Assembly (NCBI GenBank): GCA_019925795.1 | Contig: CM034315.1 | Coordinates: 32,990,446-33,054,445 of the forward strand | Direction of reading: 5' to 3' | DNA: 64,000 nucleotides | DNA from: Dendrobium chrysotoxum | Lineage: Eukaryota > Streptophyta > Magnoliopsida > Asparagales > Orchidaceae | Shown here: one piece after another, positions 1 through 10,831 of the stretch | Numbering within the stretch: the first letter of the stretch is position 1 | Layout: each line of letters opens with the position of its first letter | The notes under the pieces: generated by a model | The model's input: only the letters and a program-made list of their open reading frames with translations | Databases searched by the model: none | What the model was told of the DNA's origin: nothing | Position numbers and translations under genes: made by a program

Positions 1-23
1 TCAATGCTGACAATGAGATTATT

Positions 24-614
24 GTGTCTAATGAACTAGAACATGGAGGAGAGGAAAGTAAGATTGATGCTTTCAATCACACATCTATTGAGGGAGAGTT
101 TCATGACTCTTTCTGCCCTATGGTTGAATCTCTTGATCTTGTAAATAATACTATAGAAAATGTTAATGAGAAAATGGTTGTTATTTCTTTCAAACATACT
201 ACCACATCTACTACTACCTATTTACCTTATGAAACTAACAAACATTTATCTGATTTGGATTTTATGGGAAAGTCTAATACCAATTCAGCTCATCTTTCTA
301 TAAATGTTTAGGATGTTGAATCAGAAGAAAATATGGAAGAAGGAGAATTTGTACAGTAGGAAATGGAGGAGGGAAGTAATAGCATGGAGAAGAATATGGT
401 TCTTCAACCAAATGGCATTAATATGGTCAACGGGACAAAAGATCTCTCTAATAATAATAATCTTGATTTTTGTAATGATAGTGTTAATAAAGATTCTGGT
501 AATGTAGACCATGGTTTCAATTCAGTTAAAAATAACAAAAACAACAAAATGTCAAATTTAAAAGTTCAATCTCCAAGAGTACACATTATCAAACTTTTAG
601 CAAATTGCATATAA
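24..614 (+). pseudogene. LINE-A ORF1, 3' part, broken
   Basis: Two overlapping open stretches (24-311 and 363-614, in different frames) lie directly upstream of the ORF2 start at 615. They are Asn/Ser-rich and of low complexity, as the C-terminal half of plant LINE ORF1 proteins usually is. No DUF4283 or CCHC motif is visible, probably because that half lies before the window. The ORF1 assignment rests on position only. The family's ORF1 protein binds RNA and packages the element transcript. Confidence 0.5.
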
Positions 615-3600
615 ATGTTTAAGTCGATTATATGGAATGTTAGGGGTTTTGGTTGCCCCTCTACTAGGATTAAAGTTATAAACTTATGCCATATCCACAA
701 TGCTTACTTTCTTGTTTTATTAGAACCTCTTATTTCTGTCTCCAAGCTGAATGAGACAGGTAAATTCTTCAATTTTATTCACTGTGTGGCTAATGTTTCT
801 AACAAAATTTGGATTTTTTTGAAAGATCCGGTAAGCATTGACATTATTGGTGATTTTACTCAAGTGTTACATTATAAAATTTATTATATGCAATTTAATT
901 TCTATGCTTCTCTTATTTATGCGTCTTCTTTTTGTATGGTCAGAAAGGATCTTTAGTATCAGCTTTCTAATTTTAGTGACTTAATTAATTATCCTTGGTT
1001 AGTTGGGGGTGATTTTAATACTATTTCCATCCCTGCTCAAAGGCTTGGTGATTTTAACCCTAGTTATCAAGGTATGGAAGATTTTAACAACATGATGATG
1101 GATTGTAACCTTGTTGATATTGGTTCCATTGGCAATCCTTTTACTTGGAATCATGGTAATATGTGGCAACATTTTGATTGTCCTCTTTTCAATGATTTGT
1201 AGATTAATTCTAGTTACAACACATTTATACAGCATTTAAGAAAAACTTGTTCTGATCACTCTACTCTCCTGATTGGTATCAATTCTAGGCAACATGATTC
1301 TTCTCATACTTTCAGATTTCAAAATTTGTGGCTGTTAGATAACTCTTTCATCGATGTGGTGAAAGAAAAGTTGGAGGCTCCTCTTTATCCTTACAATGAT
1401 TAGATTGTGGCTTAAACTCAAAAGACTTAAGTATAATGGTGGAATAGAAATGTTTTCAAAAACCTTTTCACTAATATTTTAGATATGGAGGAGAAAGTTA
1501 ATTCCTATGAAATAATTTCCCATAATAATCCTTTCGATGCTAATCTATTCCATTTGAAAGAGGCTAAGAATTCCCTTTTTAAACTTCAAGAGCAGGACGA
1601 GATTTATTGGAAATAAAAATCAACTTCTAAACATATGTTGAAAGGGGATAATAATACTAAGTATTTTCATTCTTTGTTTAAGAAAAATAGAGCTAAAATT
1701 TATATTCATTAAATTCAGCTTAATGATGGGATCATTATTGAGGGTGAGGAGGAATTTGCTAAGTCGGCTGTTGAGCATTTGACTAAGCTTTTTAATAAAG
1801 ACATTGATCCTCTTCCTATTGACCAAGTGGAGCTTATTCCCTCCATCATTAATGAGGAGGACAACTGTATTCTTACCCTTTTACCTTCTCTAGAGGAAGT
1901 CAAGAATATTTTCTTTGATCTGAATATTAGTTCTATAGCTGGACCTGATGGTTTTACTACCAAATTTTATCAAAAAGCTTAGTTTATCGTTTATGATGAT
2001 TTATATGCTGATGTTTTGGATTTCTTTAAGGTTAATACTATTCCTAAGTTTTTTCTAGTACTACTATTGTGCTTATTCCTAAGAAAGTGGCTGCTAATAA
2101 ATGAGATGACTTTTGTCCTATTAGTCTATGTTCTTTCTTTAGTAAACTGATTTCCAAAATTTTAATGGTTTGGTTATCCCCTTTTCTTTCTAAAATTATT
2201 TCTCCATACCAAAAGGGCTTTTTTAAAGGTAGAGCTATTATTGATAACATCCTTTTGGCTCAAGAAATCATTCAAGACCTTGACTGCAAAGTGAGAGATG
2301 GTAACATCATTTATAAATTAAACATTGCTAAAGCCTTTGATAACATCAACTAGAAGTTTCTGTACAACATTTTAAATCTTTTTGGTTTTAATTATACTTT
2401 CATTAGTTTGATCTAAAATTTTACAAAAGGTTCTTATTTTTTAATTATTGTGAATGGCAAAAGTAAAGGTTTTTTTAAATTCGTACATGGTATTAGACAT
2501 GGTGATCCTATCTCTCTTGCACTTTTATAATCTCTGTTGAGTACATATCTAGAGGTTTAACCCACCTCTATGAAACTCACCCAAACCTTTACTTTAGAAT
2601 TTTAGGTGGTTTACCTATTACCCATTTATGTTTTGCTGATGATCTAATTATTTTTTCCAATGGTTTGATGAATAACGTTAGTATGCTCAAGAATTTCTTA
2701 AATAAATTTGAGCTTTTAAGTGGCTTAAATCTCAAAAGAAATAAATGTTGTTTCATTCCTACTATAAATTTACCTACTGGTCGCATTAATGTCATTAAAC
2801 ATATTTCTGGCTTTTTGCAAAGTTCTATACCTTTAAAATATTTGGGTGTCCCTCTTTTTAATGGTCGCCAAAAATCTTTTCTTTTTGATGATCTCATAAC
2901 TGTTGTGCAAAATAGACTGAACTCTTGGGAATATAATTTTCTTAGCTTTGGTGGTAGATTGGTGTTGATTAAATGTGTTCTATGTTGTTTACCGGTTTAT
3001 ATCTTTCAAACTCTTCAGCCTACTAATGTAGTTTGTGACAGAATTGAAAAATTGATCAACAAGTTTTTTTGGAGAGGGAAAAGTAGTAGTTCTAAAATTG
3101 TATGGACATCTTGGAAGAAGTGTTGTGGTGTTTTGGAGGAAGGTGCTTTGGGGTGTAAGAACATGGATGATTTAGCCCACACCTTCTCTTTTAAACCCTG
3201 GTTTAATTTTCATGCTAAAACTAGTCTTTCGTCCAAGTTTATGTTTTCTAAATACTATGTTGGTAACCACCCTACCGTTTGTAGTTATGAAAAGGGTGAT
3301 TCTAGAATTTGGAAAAGGCTTTTCAATATCAAATGCGAAGCAGAACCCCATATTCATTGGGGCATTAGGTGCTCTAATGTGTTCTTTTGGCAGGACCAAT
3401 GGTTGAATCAAACATCTATTGATTAGCTACTCCATTTAGTTTCAACCTCTGCTGCCAAGGAAAACTATTTTATTACCAATAACAGTTGGGATTATTCAAA
3501 ATTAGCTCAAGTTATTCTTGAACCTATTATTACTAAAATCTTACAAATTCCTTTGAATACTGATGATGAGGATCGTTTGTTGTGTAATATGGCTAGCAAT

Positions 3601-4698
3601 GGCATCTTTTATATTAAGAATGCTTGGAATAATTTTAGGCAAAACATCCTTATTCTACATTTTTTTCTATGTTATGGCATAAAAGCATTCCTACTTCTAT
3701 TGCTACTTTCATTTGGAGGATTATGCATAAGTATGTGCCTACTGATGAGCTTTTAATGAAAAGAGGATTCATTTTGGCTTCTAAGTGTCAATGTTGTTAT
3801 CATACTTAGAATATGCATCATGTTTTTATTTATGGGCCTATTGCTACTAGAATTTGGATTCATTTTGAGGACATTTTCAAACATAATTATTATAAGGGGA
3901 ATATTTATTTCAAGGATATTTTTCACTTATGGTTTACTAATTCTAGAGGTCATATCACCAATCTTATTCCTTGTCTTATTATTTGGTACCTCTGGATGGC
4001 TAGGAATAACTCCACTTTTAACAACATTACTATGAATCATGATCAAATTATTATAATTTTTTAAGAAAAAGTAAGTAGATTATTTAATGTCAATCTTTTA
4101 AATTCTAAGAATTTAAAAGGTTATTTTTATGTGGTTAAATATTTGCCTTTAGTTCTTCATGACAAGTATAATAATAATGGTCCAAGATTAATTTATTGGA
4201 TTAAACCTCCTCAAAACATATTCAAGCTTAATACTGATGGTTCTGTCAAAGGGGAAATGTGTGGTTGTAGTGGCATCATTCGTGATTATAATGGTAATTT
4301 TGTGTCTACCTTTGCTAGCCCTCTTCCTAAATGCTTTATTATTTTTTCTGAACTTTCTACTATCTTCTTTGGTTTGCAATTATGCCTTTCTCTTGGTCTG
4401 GTTAATATATGGATTAAAGCGAATTCTTTACGCATGCTTTTCTGTCTCAAAGGTAATGTTGAAAAGAGTTATAGTTCTAAGTTATTTTATCTTATTAGGG
4501 AAATTAAGCAACTTTTTATCTTCTTTAATGTGAAGTTAAACCCTTATTCATAGATAAGGCAATGCTTGTGCTGATTTGCTTGCTAATCATGGGTCTAAAC
4601 CCCTTTTTTATATTGAATTAGCTTATAATTTGTTGCCTTCCCTTGTTAAAGGCATCATTAGGTTAGATAAACTTTATTTTCCTTATGTTAGAACTTAA
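615..4698 (+). pseudogene. LINE-A ORF2: endonuclease-RT-zinc knuckle-RNase H
   Basis: This polyprotein nicks target DNA and primes reverse transcription there. It starts with ATG at 615 followed by an APE-type endonuclease N-terminus (IIWNVRGFG). RT is recognisable from about 1900 (AGPDGF) through 2320 (KAFD) to the FADD active site at 2632-2643; the longest intact piece is 2665-3426 (253 codons, RT thumb and connection). A zf-RVT motif (KCQCC then HHVF) lies near 3790-3835. RNase H starts near 4225 with NTDGS and keeps the Glu region near 4350, but the third acidic position reads KANS, so this domain may be dead. The C-terminus (GNACADLLANHG, then FPYVRT) ends at TAA 4696-4698. At least ten stops or frameshifts interrupt it. 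Confidence 0.88.
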
Positions 4699-6504
4699 TT
4701 TTATTTTTTTTATTGGGTCAATTTTTGGCTCTTTGTCTTGGTTTTGCCATTTTTCTGGCTATCTTGCTTTAGGGTGTGAATTTTAAGTGTGCTGTATTCA
4801 TTATTTTTCCCCGGGTTCATTTCAACTGGTCTGTGTTCTTTCAAAATGTTTATGTAGCTCGTTTCGTAAGCCTTTATATCTTTTGCTTTTTTTGGTTCTG
4901 TTACATTTGTTTTACTGGGCAGGTGAATTTTGTTTCACCCTAGTGTTCAAATTTTAGGATATGGAAGAATCTTAGTGTCAGAACTAATATGTTTTGTAAT
5001 GGTATGTTGGAGAAGGATTCCTATCAGCATTTGTTTTGCTATCAATCCAATAGTATTCTTATTTTCCTGATTATTGTTATCTATTGTGATGGGATTGTTT
5101 TTAGCAGTGATTGGACTTATGTTCATGCTGATCATTACCCTTCTTGCTACTTATCTGCTTCCTCTGTGGATGTGGTTGGGCTGCTGGGCTTTTCCCTATT
5201 TTGGCTGTTCAGGTGGAGCTTTTCGGATGCCTCCTTTTTGGGGCTCTTCTGTTGTGACTCAATGTTTAATTTTGCTATTTTTTTAGTGATAATTACAAGG
5301 TGTAATTTTTGGGTGTTGAGGCTTTTAATGGATTGTGGGGTGATGTTCTATGGTTATGTGGAGCTTATGGTTTGGTTCTGATACACCTCCATCTATTTTT
5401 GTGGTTATTTCCCATACAGGATCACATTGAGCCTGGGTGGGTGTGGGAGTAGATTGGAGTGATATTTGGGGTATAACCATGATAGCAAAATAGATACTAC
5501 ATACATGAGCTTAAATGGTCACTTTCACCTCAGTGTTGCCATTAATCTTAATTGGGTTTATTCTAAGATGGATTTGTGGACGTATGATGTTTTTTTTAAT
5601 TTGTTTGTGAGGTCTTTAATTTGGTGGCATATTTTATGCACCTTTTCTATTTTTTTTGATATTGTTTGTCTGATTAATGGTTTTCAATCCCAGTTTGTTG
5701 TTGTTTTACTAGCATTGTGGCTTTTTTTTTGTAACTTTCAAAAATTGCTTGTTTCTTGGTGGTTAATGTTATTAGTTTAGAGGACTGCAATTATATTTAT
5801 ATTAGTCTCTTAGTCTTTTAAGTTTGTGCTAGTATGGGAGTGGTTGTTGCTTTAATCAGGGTGGATTTCTTGTACTCCCGGTTAACCTCAATGGCTGTGT
5901 TAGGTGGGTTGTGTTACTTTGGTTGGTTCGTTGGTTATGACTGGGAGCACTCCGATTACATGTTGTTCAGCCTCTTACCCAAGTGCTATTACTTTTTTAG
6001 CGATCTTAGGTCTAATACATTGTAGCTCTTCATGTTTATTCTTGTTAGATGGGTTTCTGGCTATAGGCTCATGCTTGATAGAATTCTATTTTTTTCCATT
6101 TCTTCTGCTTGTGATGATCACATTCGGTGTGTTGATGGGATTACTCTTCTTCACGAGTTAATTTTAATTTATAATTTTGTTGCTTGTTCTTGTAGTTTCC
6201 CTTTTATTTTCCACTTATTTTTGCAGGGGATTTTGAGTGATTCCAATTTTCCTAATGGGATTTTTTAGAGAAAGTTTGTGCTTCAAGATTATCAGATGGT
6301 CTTTTCTCTTTTTTTAGGCATGGGCTACTTACCCCATTCTAGAATGTACTTAGGAGCTTATGTATTTTTATTAGTAGGGACCTTAAGCTCGTAAGATCTT
6401 TTTTGGATTTTTTGGTAGCTCTTTTGAGAGGTAGGGAGCTCGAGCTTCCTTTTAAGGACCTTATATATTTTATTCTTATTAACACATAAGCCCCAACTAC
6501 GGGT
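4699..6504 (+). other. LINE-A 3' UTR, unusually long
   Basis: About 1.8 kb between the ORF2 stop and the tail, strongly T/G-rich on the plus strand. Several short hydrophobic ORFs here (for example 4989-5381) are explained by T-richness and are not kept in the related copy at 31777-33524, so I do not call them genes. The last ~170 bp (AGTAGGGACCTT, AGCTCGTA, GAGCTCGAG, TTAAGGACCTT, AACACATA) are conserved in both copies; aagctcg and cgagctt near 6387 and 6441 can pair, suggesting a 3' stem-loop recognised by the RT. Confidence 0.7.
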
Positions 6505-6529
6505 CCCCCCCCCCCCCCAAAAAAAAAAA
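6505..6529 (+). repeat. LINE-A terminal C14-A11 tail
   Basis: Fourteen C followed by eleven A, at the end of the conserved 3' UTR. The nested copy ends in CCCC-T-A7 and LINE-B in C10-A8, so a C-run before the A-tail is a shared feature of these LINE 3' ends. Confidence 0.85.
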
Positions 6530-9137
6530 TGATCCATGTGTTGGGATTAAAGCAAAATTTTTGTTTGATCATATAAGTCTAAATGGAGATTTTAAATTAA
6601 CCAGTGGTTGGATTTTCTTTGTTTTGGGATTGATTGAAAGATATTTGGACCCTCTATAATTCTTTAGAAGATTCCAGGTGCTTGATCTGGCTTGATGGGA
6701 TGTTACTTTTAAATTATCCTTTCTCTATCTTTCATTCTTTCTCTTTATAGATTTGGGTTATCTTGAACCAAGGAAGGCTAGGAAAGAGTAATAGGAGAGA
6801 TTTAATGTTTGATGGAAGTCTAGGGAAACTAGTTGATTAACCCTTAGGCCTTTAAAATGTGGGTTATTTATAGGAGAGAGAAAATCAACCTAACAACTGT
6901 GTAGGCCACATGCATGCCATGTCATTGATCCAAGACACATTGGGATTGACAAGTAAGAGCTAATGGATCATTCTAGAAAGTTTTGGCTCATTGGTCCAGG
7001 TGGAAAGAGAGTTATGCTTATATCAAGTCTAAGAAAGAGAAAATTTTAATGAAGCTCTAAGATTATGCCACCTAAGCCATTGACAGAAGCCATTTCTATT
7101 AGGGACTGACCAATGGAAGCCAAAGAGAAGTTATGGAGAGTTTGAAAGCACATGGGTTCTTATTGGGAAAGTTAAGCTTGAACTAATCCTTTGAAAGAGC
7201 TTGTTTTGGCAGTTTCTTGCCACATCAGAAGCTTAGGTGGCATTAGGTAGTTTTGGCATGTGTAATGAAGTTTATAAAGCCTACCCATGTGCTGGCTCAA
7301 GCCAATTTAAGCTTGGTTGGGCTAGAGCTTCATCTAAGTGGTTTTGAGTGGCTTGGTTAAACCCATATTTTTAAACAAGGTTAAATCATAGGTTCAAACT
7401 GATGGGGTGCATGCATGGGGTTAATACGCACCTTCTAAAATAATTCTTGGAATTTATTTTAACAACGGTGGTGATTTAGACAGGAAAACCACATTTTTAG
7501 CACTTATAACAAAACCTATTGGTCAAACTATATAGGGCCAAGGCTTAAAAAAAATCAAAATACTCATGTGGCCCTCATTAATAGTCCTCATGAGCTTGGT
7601 TCAATTATTTGATCAAAATCATGAGAAATGCAATTTTTAAGTGTATAAGCTAGGTTTTAGTCAACCATGGTTGACTTGGCAAACTAGATTTTTCCGAGAA
7701 TTAAATGAGGGTCCAACTAATTTCGAATAATACTTTAGACATATTGGAAGTGGTCCCATGCATTTGTGAGGTCGTTCGGTTACAAATGCATTTAAATTTC
7801 ATAGAGGGTCATTTAGAGTTTGCTCAAAGTGTTCCCATGGTTTGGTGGGGTCTCCATGCATGTATTGTTGTTTAAAAGATAAAAGGGAAATTTTATCGTC
7901 CTGGTTGACCAAGGCTTGGGGTTTGGTTCAATGGATTCCAAATCATATTCTGGATATGTTTAGTGAAGGTTACATGGCTTGTTTTGAGTGAGTCATGTTG
8001 AAGTTTAAGGAAAATAGTTTTAGGGTTTTGTAGTCATTCCTGGTCAACTATGGTCAATCAAGGTTCAATATTGACTGAATTCAACATATTTAGGTCAATG
8101 GTGATGTTCATTGGGTTTGGTGAAGGTTCCAATGTAAAATTCCTCAATATGATATGTTCAGTAGTATGGGATATAGATATTTGAAGGTTTTGATGCCTAT
8201 AAGATTGTTTCAATTTATGGGGTTAAGTGTCTTAGGATGCCTTCAAATTTTTATGGTTGACCCTAGGGACATGCCTATTGAATATTCTAGTGACAGATCA
8301 TGAATCCAAGGTCATTTGGTTGGGTTTTGAAGTGACCAAAATTTCTCCAAAAATTACTTATGAACCAAGGATTTTGGGCTGGCATTGACCACTAAAATTT
8401 GGAGTTTTAAGTTTGCAATGGATATGACCGCTAGATTGTATTTAGGTTTCATTTAAACAATGACTTGAAAGGATTTTGGATCTTGAAATATTTAGATCAT
8501 TGACAATCATATATGATTGTCAAAGATTGAGCAGGAGATTAGCTGATTATCACAAGTGACAATCAATTGATGGATTGAGGATTAATTTTGATTTAGTCTT
8601 TGAATTGATCAATGAAGTGTAATGATTAAGGGAATTTTAGTTTTATAATGATCATACCATTGATAATTATTTGGTTATTGTTAGGAGATAAATCATATGA
8701 TTAAATGACAGTTAGGGGTAATTATCAAGTGATAATTTATGTGTCATTGCTCAAGACACTATACCAATACACTGTATAGAGTTTAATTTAGAGTTTGAAG
8801 TACGGTTCAATGATTGATGCCTGGAGATTGAATTTTTTATTTAAATCTTTGACCTTATCTAAAAATGAGGTCAATAGAAGAAAAGATCAAACTCATATTT
8901 TAGGTGACACTAGTCTGCACAACTGAAGAACTTCATATGCCTATATCTGGGAAATGGCTCCATCATATGATTCATATAGAATTTCAATATGAATCCTTCC
9001 TTGCTTGAAATTCAAGGACTATATAGAATAACATGGTCAAGGTTTAGCATTTTCCTTTGAACATCACCTAAATGTCCACATTCTCTTTCACATCGTAACT
9101 CATGATAGCACACTTCAAGAAAGTGCAAGCTAACCAT
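6530..9137. other. Gene-less AT-rich stretch
   Basis: No ORF of meaningful length, no protein similarity that I recognise and no LTR termini. The sequence has several dispersed gttgacc/ggtcaa words (for example 7660-7675, 7905, 8040-8060), which could be remnants of an unrecognised LTR, but I found no second copy in the window to support that. Confidence 0.6.
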
Positions 9138-9527
9138 TTAACGATCATGGTCAAGGGACTTGTGCTCTATATATATCCAACCTATACTATTTAACTTATC
9201 TCTTATTCTATATAATTTTATACTCATAGCCTTATCATGAAAATGCATAAGCAAACAATCCCTATCATCCGTCCATTCACACATGCAATAGCTAAAAACC
9301 TCATTCTTCTTCGTCTTTAACTCAAGTGGAGTATCCCAAGATCTAGCCACACACCTCTGCAACTGTCTACTTCCATAATCTTTTAAATCTTTTATGGGTT
9401 TTACCCTAACCTTCTCTAAAAATGGCAAGTAAATTATGGTTAAGAGTGTAATAAAAAAAAGAAAAAAAATAATAGGCAAATTGAACCTATTACAACAAAC
9501 TACACTAAGTTCTCTTCTCCCTGCCAT
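9138..9527 (-). CDS. Doubtful 129-aa ORF with N-terminal hydrophobic segment
   Basis: An ATG at 9527-9525 opens 129 codons. Residues about 17-35 form one hydrophobic segment (IIFFLFFITLLTIIYLPF) and would act as a signal anchor; the rest is mixed and charged, with Cys-rich YCMCEW near residue 85. I do not recognise the family. Caution is needed because part of the hydrophobic segment is encoded by an A-rich run on the plus strand (about 9450-9475), which yields Phe-rich peptides by chance. No similar ORF occurs elsewhere in the window. It could be a fragment of a host gene, a small real gene or a chance ORF. Confidence 0.25.
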   Translation of the reverse strand: MAGRRELSVVCCNRFNLPIIFFLFFITLLTIIYLPFLEKVRVKPIKDLKDYGSRQLQRCVARSWDTPLELKTKKNEVFSYCMCEWTDDRDCLLMHFHDKAMSIKLYRIRDKLNSIGWIYIEHKSLDHDR

Positions 9528-9689
9528 AATAAGTACTTATATGGAGGAGTTACAAGGAACCAAAGATGAACACCCAAATAAGTAAATGAGTTTTCCAACT
9601 GCATTCAACCTACTACAGTAATAATTGATTGGACATTACAGCTTTACTGCTCATGTAATGTGACAGACTATTTTAATCAATATGAGTTA

Positions 9690-10830
9690 GAAGCTTTCTA
9701 TCAAAGTGGATGATCTAATAGAGGGACTTTTTCTTTGGTCTTTATCATTAGTTGGATATTCGTTGGGGCCAAGGCCTTATTATGAAAGACTTATAGTAAC
9801 AATGAAGAAGGTTTGGATCTAAAAAGGTCATTTTCTTTACTCTTTATGGATGATGGATTTTTCTTGATAAAATGTACATCTCAGGAAGACTATGATATGG
9901 TTTGGTCCGGGAAGCCGTGGTTCTTACTGGGGAAACCATTCATACTTCAAAAATGGTCATCTAAGTTCAAACCTAAGAGGGATAAATCATCTTCCAACCC
10001 TTTTTGTATTAAAATAGTAGACCTGCCTTTGGCCCTTTAGACTCTAAAAGGAATCTCTAAAATTTTGAGTTACATTGCTATTCCTTTATCTTTTGATCCT
10101 CTCACAGCCAAAAAGAGCAAGATTAACATTTGCTAGGGTTTATATTCAAATCTCTAAAGAATCGAATCTTCTGGATGAAATCTCAATAAATATAGATGGT
10201 GTAGATATCCTTCCCAAAGTGATTTATGATTAGAAACCTAGCTACTGTGAAGGATGTAGATCTTTGGTTCATCCATATTCTTTATGTAAAACCAATCCAA
10301 ATCTCATCCCTATTGTTCACCCTCCTCCAAAACCCATAGATAGAGGTAGGAGCTCAAGCCAGAAACCTAGAATTCAAAATCCTGATTCCTCTAAATCACC
10401 TTCTCCCCAATGACATAATTTGGTAGTAATTAATTCATCTAATAATCCTTTGCCTGCTTTAACTCCTCTGATTGAAATAAAAAATACATCAATGGTCCCA
10501 AATAATTGCTTACCTAAAGACACAATTATTCCTAATCTAAACTTTCCAACTGAGGAAATATCATCTTCACGCCATTCTTCTCAACTCCCTTTTATTCCTC
10601 CGCCCACTATCCATGTTACCAATAAATTTGTTGCTCTATAAACGAATGATTTACCAAATCAAGATTTGGATGATAACACCACTGAAGTTAATTTTAATGA
10701 GAATAACATTCAAATGAATACCCCCCCCCCCCCCCCCTCCAAATTTATCTTTTCACAACTTATAATCCTCTTCTATCTCAATGCAAAAAAAGGGCTAAAT
10801 CAGCCAGGAAGGCAAAAGCTTCCAAAACCT
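9690..10830 (+). pseudogene. LINE-B ORF1: DUF4283 plus CCHC knuckle, broken
   Basis: The open piece 9813-10040 carries the DUF4283 signature of plant LINE ORF1 (DDGFFLIKC, then VWSGKPWFLLGKPFILQKW). After a stop at 10038 and a frame change, a canonical CX2CX4HX4C knuckle (CEGCRSLVHPYSLC) is encoded at 10246-10287. The remainder (10420-10830) is Ser/Pro/Asn-rich linker with a run of 17 C at 10721-10737. The product would bind LINE RNA. Several stops and frameshifts make it non-functional; no start codon can be assigned. Confidence 0.75.
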
Positions 10831-10831
10831 A

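Larger units (their letters stand above)
1..6529 (+). mobile_element. LINE-A: L1-clade non-LTR retrotransposon, 5' end outside window
   Basis: A decayed L1-type LINE. Visible in order are the tail of ORF1, an endonuclease start (WNVRGFG near 635), reverse transcriptase with FADD at 2632-2643, a CxxC zinc motif near 3790, an RNase H domain (NTDGS near 4230) and a conserved C-terminus ending at 4698. A long T-rich 3' UTR and a C14-A11 tail (6505-6529) follow. Many stops and frameshifts make it inactive. A second, 5'-truncated copy of the same family is nested at 31581-33524 and shares the C-terminal peptide and the 3' end, which confirms where the element ends. The 5' end and target duplication are not in the window. 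Confidence 0.9.

Noticed and set aside
4989..6268. Hydrophobic ORFs in the LINE-A 3' UTR, and similar ones at 31776-33363
   Set aside because: T-rich sequence gives Phe/Leu/Val-rich frames by chance; the two related UTRs do not share an ORF.
6530..9137. Possible solo LTR or Gypsy remnant suggested by repeated gttgacc/ggtcaa words
   Set aside because: No terminal dinucleotides, target duplication, primer site or second copy could be found.
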